Part shown: piece by piece, positions 25,672-32,283 of the stretch | Position numbering within the stretch: the stretch's first letter is position 1 | How the letters are laid out: each line of letters opens with the position of its first letter | Source of the DNA: Pseudomonadota bacterium | Lineage (GTDB): Bacteria > Pseudomonadota > Gammaproteobacteria > Steroidobacterales > Steroidobacteraceae | Direction: 5' to 3' | Assembly (NCBI GenBank): GCA_023423935.1 | Contig: JAFAEQ010000011.1 | Location: 1 to 64,000, forward strand | DNA: 64,000 nucleotides | Notes under the pieces: generated by a model | Database searches by the model: none | What the model was told of the DNA's origin: nothing | What the model saw: the letters and a program-made list of their open reading frames with translations, nothing else | Position numbers and translations under genes: made by a program

Positions 25672-26643
25672 TCAGTTCTGCATGTTGATGTTCTGACCCT
25701 TGAGCAGGGGGAAGCTCACGAGCTTGCGGTCGTCGAGATCTGCGTGGTGCATGTCGATGCCGGTGACCTGACTGTTCTCATAGGTCGTGTAGTAGTACAC
25801 GCCCTTATCGGTGTTGCAGCACGAGGAGTAGATGGTGATCTCGAACTTGTCACCGACCTTCACGCATCCGCGTTGCTGAGCGACGGATCCCAGGATGTGG
25901 AAGAACTGGCTGATCGATTCGCTCTCTGAATCCCCGGACACCGAGTTGACCTTCGTGAATGCGGCTTTCACGAAACGGGACGCGGACGACAGATCCCCTG
26001 GAAGTCCCATGGCTCCCATTCCCCGGCTGTAAGTGTCCAGCTTCACGTCTGGGAAGGCGTGGTTCTTCGGAGGCTCAATCGACAGACTCATGAAATCGTT
26101 CAGACGGAAGAACTGGATGTCGAAGGTAGGATTGTTGGTCAAGACACCGATCGGATTGTCGTAGACATTCAGTCCCTCCTTCACCGACTCCACGGTGATG
26201 GATGCGTTTCTGTCGGAGATGATCCAGTGCAGAGGGGACGGCGGAAACTTTTCGCTGAACGCGATGTTCACCAGGTTCAGGTGCGCGAGGGCTTGCCTGG
26301 CCTCATCCACCGTTGCGCATCGGCCGAGTATCCACGGGATGAACTCGAACGATGCGATGTTCGTCTTGCCGGAAGCCTCGGGCTTGTAGTCGCAGTTCTC
26401 CGGAAAATTCAGGCCTGCCATGCTGAGGCCACGTTCATTGGTGGCGTCGTAGTAGAGCGGGTAGCCGTCTGCGATCGTCGCCATGCCGATGATGGCGTAG
26501 TGACTCTCCAATGCAGGCACTTTCCGCAGCTCGAAAACGTAGTTCCTCGGCGTGATGCACACTGATTCGTTGTAAGAGTATTCGAGATCGAGATTGCGAC
26601 CGAAGTAATGATCCTTGGTTGTGTAATTGGCTGCGGTGCACAT
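25672..26643 (-). CDS. Choloylglycine hydrolase (bile salt hydrolase-like)
   Basis: A protein of 323 residues of the Ntn-hydrolase PF02275 family, which cleaves amide bonds in conjugated bile salts or penicillin V. The start at 26643 makes Cys the second residue, the N-terminal nucleophile after Met removal; GGAG lies 8 bases upstream. Visible active-site positions are Cys2, Arg16, Asp19, Asn79, Asn171 (LTNNPTF) and Arg223 (SRFVKAAF). There is no signal peptide, as in cytosolic Gram-positive bile salt hydrolases. The whole sequence (FGRNLDLEYSYNE, SRGMGAMGLPGDLSS, GVYYYTTYENSQVTGIDMH) reads like gut Firmicutes enzymes rather than the exported Gram-negative type. It stands alone and was probably acquired laterally. 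Confidence 0.92.
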   Translation of the reverse strand: MCTAANYTTKDHYFGRNLDLEYSYNESVCITPRNYVFELRKVPALESHYAIIGMATIADGYPLYYDATNERGLSMAGLNFPENCDYKPEASGKTNIASFEFIPWILGRCATVDEARQALAHLNLVNIAFSEKFPPSPLHWIISDRNASITVESVKEGLNVYDNPIGVLTNNPTFDIQFFRLNDFMSLSIEPPKNHAFPDVKLDTYSRGMGAMGLPGDLSSASRFVKAAFTKVNSVSGDSESESISQFFHILGSVAQQRGCVKVGDKFEITIYSSCCNTDKGVYYYTTYENSQVTGIDMHHADLDDRKLVSFPLLKGQNINMQN

Positions 26644-26836
26644 CAGGCAGTCTCCGGCTTCCAGCAATCGCGGTTTGCAATTCTTTTCGAGACTAGGCCT
26701 CGACTATGGGAGTCGCAAGAAGGTCATCGACGACTCCTCGCCAGCATTCTCCGGTGTACTCGTCGTGGGGAAAGTCATTGCTCTTCAGCGCAGCGGCGGT
26801 AAGAATTCGCGCTCCCCGCGAGATGAATCGAATGGA

Positions 26837-27181
26837 ATGGCCGCAATATCCGAAACTGCAAAGCAAGCCGCTAAGAGACTGAAGCAACAACGTGGCGAAG
26901 AGAACGGGCGTGCGTATGCGCTGAAGCTGCGTGATGAGCACAAGCCCAACGATCCTGCGTATCAGTACTGGAACTTCGTCGCAACGTTGATCGCCGACGC
27001 GCCGAAGCAGGCGCCTGAAATGCGCGTCGCGATTCTCGAAGCGCAGATCGAAGGGATGCGTGCGGCCCTCGGCATCGGGCGCTACCAGGACGATGTGCAA
27101 TGTCCTTACCAGGTCGGAACACCGGAGCAGGAAGCGTGGGTGGCGGGCCTGCAGGAAGTGCTGCATGGAGGGGCGGTGTGA
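26837..27181 (+). CDS. Conserved hypothetical protein, 114 residues
   Basis: A soluble, helical protein with AKQAAKRLKQQRGEENGRAY, then DEHKPNDPAYQYWNFVATLI, MRVAILEAQIEGMRAALG and a C-terminal tail. No family recognised. The ATG at 26837 is preferred; the longer ORF from 26627 runs antisense through the start of the hydrolase gene. A degraded partial copy lies at about 28228-28330. It is divergent from the choloylglycine hydrolase. Confidence 0.7.
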   Translation: MAAISETAKQAAKRLKQQRGEENGRAYALKLRDEHKPNDPAYQYWNFVATLIADAPKQAPEMRVAILEAQIEGMRAALGIGRYQDDVQCPYQVGTPEQEAWVAGLQEVLHGGAV

Positions 27182-27440
27182 GCGCTGACGCGATGGGCAG
27201 TAGAGAACTGCCAGGACATGGATCGACCTCCCGACATATTCGCTGTGGCAGTAACAAGTAGCCATCTGATGCAGTGATGGGCTGAGGACGTTGCTCGCGA
27301 CTGATGGTGTGCGAGGCGGTCTCACTCTGGCAGTCTCCCTCAATACCGATCGCTGCCTTTAAGTCTCGGAAAGAATGAAAAGGACTGGGAATTGACCTAC
27401 GATTCCACTGTAAGGCGCAAAAACAGCGGGAGAAGAAAAG
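27182..27440. other. Intergenic, nothing recognised
   Basis: No supportable gene or repeat apart from the upstream region of the DUF4177 gene. Its ribosome site is GGGAGAAG near 27429. Confidence 0.5.
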
Positions 27441-27650
27441 ATGCAGAAGTGGGAGTATCACGTCCTCGTTCGTCGCGTTGTGCGTGGTGGGTTCGAATGG
27501 CAAGACAAAGAGTATGGGGATAGAAGCAGCCAAGAAGTTTTGAATGAATTGGGCCAGCAAGGATGGGAGCTGACGACGACGACATCATGGAAATGGGGCG
27601 GTGACGCTTCGGATGTGTCGGTGCACTATATTTTCAAGCGCCCGTGTTGA
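27441..27650 (+). CDS. DUF4177-like small protein
   Basis: A protein of 69 residues: MQKWEYHVLVRRV, then LNELGQQGWELTTTT and a C-terminal strand VHYIFKRPC. This is the DUF4177 pattern (WEY...L..LG..GWEL....Y.FKR), a small beta-alpha-beta domain of unknown function. A purine-rich ribosome site (GGGAGAAGAAAAG) precedes the ATG. Transcribed alone. Confidence 0.85.
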   Translation: MQKWEYHVLVRRVVRGGFEWQDKEYGDRSSQEVLNELGQQGWELTTTTSWKWGGDASDVSVHYIFKRPC

Positions 27651-28227
27651 CTCGTTCGTCGGAGATAAACGCGAGGACATCCACCCTCTGGCCGCTTGAT
27701 GAAGTCGGCATTCTCACTGCATGGCCTAAGGAAGCTCTGATTTATCGACTTCCCTGACCTTCGCAAGTCTGCAACTGGTTGAAATGCTTCGGTGAGCGAA
27801 GCAACTATGGCCGCGAGTGGCGAATCGATCAGAGGTTACCTGAGTGACCTCAGCCCGGTGAGAGCCGGTGTCGCTGTACACCCGAGGACTCGGCGTTCGC
27901 GTCGATCTGAGAACGAATTCGTCGCATCAAGCGAGTGCCGGGTGAAGAGGAGGCGGATGCGATTGCGTCCTCAGTTGCATTCAATCGTTCTCGAATGAGG
28001 GGAGCGGGCAGCGCGCATCCCATACTCGTTCAAGGAGTATGTGCAGCTCGTCGACCGGAGCGGCAGTGCGATTCGCAACGATAAGCGAGGCACATCGATG
28101 CCCATCTCCCGCCGATCCTTGCGCGAGTGAATATCGATCGATCCACCGATCGTTTGCTGATAGCGCTGATCCCTGGCGAACCGCCGGCACCGCACGTGGA
28201 ACTCCTCCGAGCAACGCCTGGACGCCG

Positions 28228-28330
28228 AACACGCCAGCTTGCGTACGCGCCGGCCCTACGATGCCGGCGTGATGAGGACAAAGCCAACGACCCCCGCGTA
28301 TCAATACGGGAACCTCATCGCGGATTGATG
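28228..28330 (+). pseudogene. Degraded partial copy of the 26837 gene
   Basis: Bases 28265-28325 match 26929-26990 of the intact gene (GTGATGAG.ACAA.GCCAACGA, GCGTATCA.TAC.GGAAC) with substitutions and a frame change that destroy the reading frame. The rest of 27651-28404 contains no gene I can support. Confidence 0.55.
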
Positions 28331-28404
28331 CATCAACATCGATTGAGATCCAGCTCTCACTCGAACTGCTGGACTTATAACGCAACCTATGTAGACTTAT
28401 CGGC

Positions 28405-28719
28405 ATGCCGCGCATACGCCGATCTTCCGCCCAGACCCTGAATCTCCTGCGAGCCCTGATGGATTCGCCGCGGAAATGGCATCACGGCTATGAGTTGTCG
28501 AAGGCGACCGAGCTGATGTCCGGCACGCTGTATCCGATTCTGATGCGATTGTCGGAGCGTGGATTCCTCGAGGATAAATGGTTGCCTCCCGAGGAGGCTG
28601 GTCGTCCGCCGCGTCATGCGTACCGGCTGACGAGTAAAGGTGTTGCACACGCCAAAGAGCAGTTTGCGCTCTGTGAAGAAGCCGAGGTGGCTCCGCAAGG
28701 CTCGTTGAGCCGCGCATGA
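28405..28719 (+). CDS. PadR-family transcriptional regulator
   Basis: A protein of 104 residues forming one winged-helix domain: HGYELSKATELMSGTLYPIL (recognition region), RLSERGFLEDKW, and the wing with GRPPRHAYRLTSKGVAHAKE. PadR proteins repress nearby genes and respond to small ligands or stress. It overlaps the next gene by 4 bases (ATGA), so the membrane protein is its likely partner or target. Confidence 0.92.
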   Translation: MPRIRRSSAQTLNLLRALMDSPRKWHHGYELSKATELMSGTLYPILMRLSERGFLEDKWLPPEEAGRPPRHAYRLTSKGVAHAKEQFALCEEAEVAPQGSLSRA

Positions 28720-29363
28720 AGGCTCTGATCGACTTCTGCATGCGCCTGAGCCAATCGCTGCACGGTGCAGACGCGCAGCCATGGTTCAGCGCGATGGCTG
28801 CCGAGCTCGCTTACGTACCCGAGCGCGATCGGTTTCGCTGGGCGCTCGGATGCTTATCGGTGGCAATCGCAAGGAGATTCAGCATGTCGCGGGTCGCAAA
28901 GCCTCTCACGCCTTGGGTTCTGTTCCTGGAAATGATGCTGTGTTTCGTACCGCTCACGTACGCATGGCTCGATGCAACCTTCGGTGCCTCTGGTGTCGTG
29001 TACCTGAACTCTGAAGTGATCGATCGATACTTCCTCGATACGTCGCTGAATCGCGGCGTACTTGCCATGATGATTGCAGGCGCCTGTATCGGGATGATCG
29101 GCCCCATCGGGCTTGCGCTTGCAGTGCGAGCGCTATTCTCGGGAGTCGGGCTGACTCATCGCGTGGTCGGGATCGTCATGATCTCCGCGATCGCGATCTT
29201 CGGTCTTGCATCAGTCGTGCTGCGCTTCATCGCAGGGGAAGGTGCCTACGCCGCCACGCCCGACTTCCTGATTCTCATCGTCGTGTTGCCGATCGTCGGT
29301 ATCGCGCACCTGATGTGGATGGCGCGTGGGGCGCCGGGGAATCTTGTTGCCGCTAGTGCCTGA
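28716..29363 (+). CDS. Membrane protein linked to PadR
   Basis: A protein of 215 residues. A soluble N-terminal part (about 1-65, with ADAQPWFSAMAAELAYVPE) is followed by four hydrophobic segments (about 66-84, 111-135, 146-168 and 184-205). The N-terminal stretch resembles proteins often encoded next to PadR regulators. It starts inside the padR-like stop region (ATGA overlap). Its function is unknown; it may be a membrane sensor or inhibitor that works with the regulator. Confidence 0.8.
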   Translation: MKALIDFCMRLSQSLHGADAQPWFSAMAAELAYVPERDRFRWALGCLSVAIARRFSMSRVAKPLTPWVLFLEMMLCFVPLTYAWLDATFGASGVVYLNSEVIDRYFLDTSLNRGVLAMMIAGACIGMIGPIGLALAVRALFSGVGLTHRVVGIVMISAIAIFGLASVVLRFIAGEGAYAATPDFLILIVVLPIVGIAHLMWMARGAPGNLVAASA

Positions 29364-29397
29364 TGGAAGAGGCAGTAGCGGCTGCGTGGCGCGGCCG

Positions 29398-30630
29398 CTA
29401 CTCCTTCAAGAACAATTGCGCGATCTCACGCGCAGTCTGATACGGCTCGGGATCGTTGCGATTCGTGAGCAGCACCACGGTGAAATGCTGCTCGGGATAG
29501 CGAATGATCACGTTGCGAAAGCCGATCGTTTCGCCGGAGTGCCATAGGGTTCGCCCGCCGATCTTCTCATCGGTGACTCGCCAGCCCATTGCGTAGTTCA
29601 CCTTCGGATCGTCCGTCTCGGTCGCGGCGGTGAACGCCAGATCGCGGGATTGCGCGCTCAGAAGCCGATCGTCGTACAGCGCTGCGTCCCATTTCGCGAG
29701 ATCCTCGATCGAGGAGTAGATGCCGCCGTCGCCCAGCACGGCACTCGTCTGACTTTGATCGGTGCGGGTCCAGGTGCCACGTTCTTCGCTGTAGCCGTAG
29801 GCGCGATTGTTCACCGTCGAGAGGCCTTGCTGGTACGCGATCGTGTCGTGCATGCCGAGCGGTGTGAAGATGCGTTCCTTCAGAAAGCTTGCGAAGTCCT
29901 TGCCCGAAGCTTTGCCCACGATCAGCGCGAGCAGCGCATAGCCGCTGTTGCTGTAGCGATAGCCTTTGCCCGGTGAAAAGTACGTTTCGTTCTGAGTCTC
30001 GAGAATCTTCAGAACGTCGGCATCGTGAAGCTGGGCCGTCATGGCAGCTGGAATGACGTCTTCGTAGTCGATGAGCCCGGACATGTGCGAGAGCACGTGC
30101 CTGATCGTCATGGCTTCCGCGACTTCGGGAAGCGTCGGAAACCATTTGCGCAGCGAATCGTCGAGGTCGAGTTTGCCGTCTTGCGTCAGCAGCAGAATGC
30201 TCGCGGCGGTGAACTGCTTGGTGACGGAAGCCAGGCGATAGTTCGTGGTGGGCGTCGCGGCGATGCGATCTTCGAGATTGGCGTAACCATAAGAGCGGCG
30301 GATGAGCGGCTTGCCGTCGCGAATCACCAGCAACGAGGCGCCGGGCACGTTGCCTTCGTAGCGGCTCATCAGGCGATCGACGTGTTCCTGCATGGAGGTC
30401 TCTGCGTACGAATGTTGGTGCATGACGAAGAACGCAAGAAGAGCGGTGATGAGAAGCCGCGAGCCTGAATGTCGTCGCCTGCGCCGGTTCCGGACCTTCG
30501 CCGTTCCGCGCGACAAGGGAGCGCGAACAGAAATACCGTTGTCGCGCTCATCCAGAGAATTGCCCAACTTACCGGCAATTGCCCACGCGAGTGAACGCCA
30601 GATCCTCGTAGTCGTAGCTGAAGTCGGCAT
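29398..30630 (-). CDS. Beta-lactamase-like serine hydrolase (class C / D-aminopeptidase family)
   Basis: Up to 410 residues, with a signal-anchor-like stretch (SRLLITALLAFFVMHQHSYA) and then the PF00144 domain: SVTKQF with catalytic Ser and Lys, YSNSGYALL (the second Tyr motif) and HSGETIGF near the C-terminus. Such enzymes act on D-amino-acid peptides, peptidoglycan stems or esters, and seldom give antibiotic resistance. The start is ambiguous: ATG at 30630 overlaps the upstream gene by 62 bases, while an in-frame TTG at 30519 would give a shorter, more usual signal peptide. It lies downstream of another serine hydrolase on the same strand. Confidence 0.88.
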   Translation of the reverse strand: MPTSATTTRIWRSLAWAIAGKLGNSLDERDNGISVRAPLSRGTAKVRNRRRRRHSGSRLLITALLAFFVMHQHSYAETSMQEHVDRLMSRYEGNVPGASLLVIRDGKPLIRRSYGYANLEDRIAATPTTNYRLASVTKQFTAASILLLTQDGKLDLDDSLRKWFPTLPEVAEAMTIRHVLSHMSGLIDYEDVIPAAMTAQLHDADVLKILETQNETYFSPGKGYRYSNSGYALLALIVGKASGKDFASFLKERIFTPLGMHDTIAYQQGLSTVNNRAYGYSEERGTWTRTDQSQTSAVLGDGGIYSSIEDLAKWDAALYDDRLLSAQSRDLAFTAATETDDPKVNYAMGWRVTDEKIGGRTLWHSGETIGFRNVIIRYPEQHFTVVLLTNRNDPEPYQTAREIAQLFLKE

Positions 30631-32170
30631 TGGGATCCACCTTGGTCATGCTCAGCGTCTTGGTCGAAGCGGAAGGCGAATCGAACTGCAGCCAGGCTTC
30701 GGCGTCGACGTCGTCCTGATTCCAGTCGACGAGCACGCGATCACCGACTTGCATCAGTCGGCCATTCAATTGCGGGGATTTCTCCGCTACGAACGACACC
30801 GAGTCCTGCTGTGTGCAGATCGAAACGTCTCCGAACCAGGGATCGCGATAAATGCCGAACCACTGCTTGAACTCGGCGGGCGTCGCGGCGACACGCGATG
30901 AGGTGTCAGGCGCCTTGCGGTGATCCGGTGCCTGCTCACGTTCGCGCACGAGCTCATCCGCGTACCAGGCGATCGGCTGAAGTTTCTCGGGTGCGGTGAT
31001 GAGCTTGGCGAGTGCCGTGTTGAGCACGGTACGCGCGTCGGAGCCTTCGCCATTGATCATGAAGACGAAGCCCGCCCGCAGGTCCGGAAACAGGTTCACC
31101 GCCGAGTACATGCCCGCCAGTGTTCCGGTGTGCGCGATGCGCCAGGTGCCCTCGACATCGGAGAGTCGCCAGCCGTAGCCATAGCTGTTGATGTGGCTGC
31201 CATCCCATGCGCGCTGACGCTTCGAGAGCGGCATCGGCGTATGTGCGCTCCAGATCGTTTCGCGCTGCTCGTTCGACAACCAGGTCTTGCCGTCGCGGTC
31301 CGTCATCTCCGGACTCAGCCACAGCTGCATCCACGTGAGCATGTCGTTCAGGCCGCACCGAATGCCGCCCGCGGCGGCCGCCGTATCGATTGGGATCACG
31401 GTGTCATCGGCGCGAATGAGCACGTTGCGATCGTTCTGCCGCATGTGCGGTTGTGCCACGTTGCCGACGGAGTCGCGATTCCATTCGCCGACCTGGCATC
31501 GAGTCATGCCGAGCGGCTCAAAGACTTCGCGACGCATCAGCTCCTCGTAGCTGGCGCCGCCCGCAGCCGCGGCCACCTCGCCGGCGACGACATACATCAG
31601 GTTGTCGTACGCATATCGCGAACGGAAGCTCTGCTGAGGCTTGAGGAACGCAAGGCCGGCAAGGATGTCGGCGCGCGTGAAATGGTTGGGCTCGGGCCAG
31701 AACATCAGATCGCCCGCACCTTCGCGCAGGCCGGTGTTGTGGATGAGTAGATCGCGCACCTGGATCTGCTGTGTGACCCAGGGATCGTACATCTTGAAGT
31801 TCGGCAGATAGCGCGTGACGGGATCGTCCCAGTGCAGCTTGCCCGCATCGACGAGACGCCCGAGCAGTGCCGTGGTCATCGCCTTGCTGTTCGATGCGAT
31901 CTTGAACAGCGTGTCGTTGTCGATCTTTGCAGGCGACCCCGCGAGCACATCGCCCGCTGACCGCGTGTAAACGATCTTGCCGTCCACGATCACGCCGAGT
32001 GCCATGCCCGGCAGCTGATAACGCGCCATGACCTCATCGAAAGCGCGGTCGAGCGATGCGGACGGCGAGGTCCTCGCTGGCGAGGCATCTCCGGAACTCG
32101 ATGAGCACGCGCTGAGTGCAGCGAGCAGGCCAGAGCAGAGGAGCGCGCGGACGGCAGGGTTGGATTTCAT
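30569..32170 (-). CDS. Beta-lactamase-like serine hydrolase lipoprotein with DUF3471 tail
   Basis: A protein of 533 residues. A lipoprotein signal ends LSAC (Cys22). The PF00144 domain (about 40-390) shows ASNSKAMT (Ser93, Lys96), RYAYDNLMY and HTGTLAGMYS. Residues about 430-533 form a DUF3471-like C-terminal domain (PAEFKQWFGIYRDPWFGDVS). The ATG at 32170 starts the lipoprotein signal; 28 further in-frame residues upstream look noncoding. Probably anchored in the outer or inner membrane and acting on peptidoglycan-like peptides, in keeping with the neighbouring cell-wall genes. Confidence 0.9.
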   Translation of the reverse strand: MKSNPAVRALLCSGLLAALSACSSSSGDASPARTSPSASLDRAFDEVMARYQLPGMALGVIVDGKIVYTRSAGDVLAGSPAKIDNDTLFKIASNSKAMTTALLGRLVDAGKLHWDDPVTRYLPNFKMYDPWVTQQIQVRDLLIHNTGLREGAGDLMFWPEPNHFTRADILAGLAFLKPQQSFRSRYAYDNLMYVVAGEVAAAAGGASYEELMRREVFEPLGMTRCQVGEWNRDSVGNVAQPHMRQNDRNVLIRADDTVIPIDTAAAAGGIRCGLNDMLTWMQLWLSPEMTDRDGKTWLSNEQRETIWSAHTPMPLSKRQRAWDGSHINSYGYGWRLSDVEGTWRIAHTGTLAGMYSAVNLFPDLRAGFVFMINGEGSDARTVLNTALAKLITAPEKLQPIAWYADELVREREQAPDHRKAPDTSSRVAATPAEFKQWFGIYRDPWFGDVSICTQQDSVSFVAEKSPQLNGRLMQVGDRVLVDWNQDDVDAEAWLQFDSPSASTKTLSMTKVDPNADFSYDYEDLAFTRVGNCR

Positions 32171-32216
32171 GTTCGAATCGGCGAAGACCGAAGGTGATTC
32201 ATCTTTGAACGTGGAG

Positions 32217-32252
32217 CAGAAAAAGAAAAGCGGCCCGTGGGGAGCGGGCCGC
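32217..32252 (-). terminator. Rho-independent terminator of the Oar-like receptor gene
   Basis: GCGGCCCG (32230-32237) pairs perfectly with CGGGCCGC (32245-32252) around a 7-base loop. Read on the minus strand, the stem is followed by a T-rich run (32217-32229). It lies 31 bases after the stop codon of the receptor gene. Confidence 0.85.
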
Positions 32253-32283
32253 AAGCTCAGGGGAGAACGTGGTCTTCTCGTTG

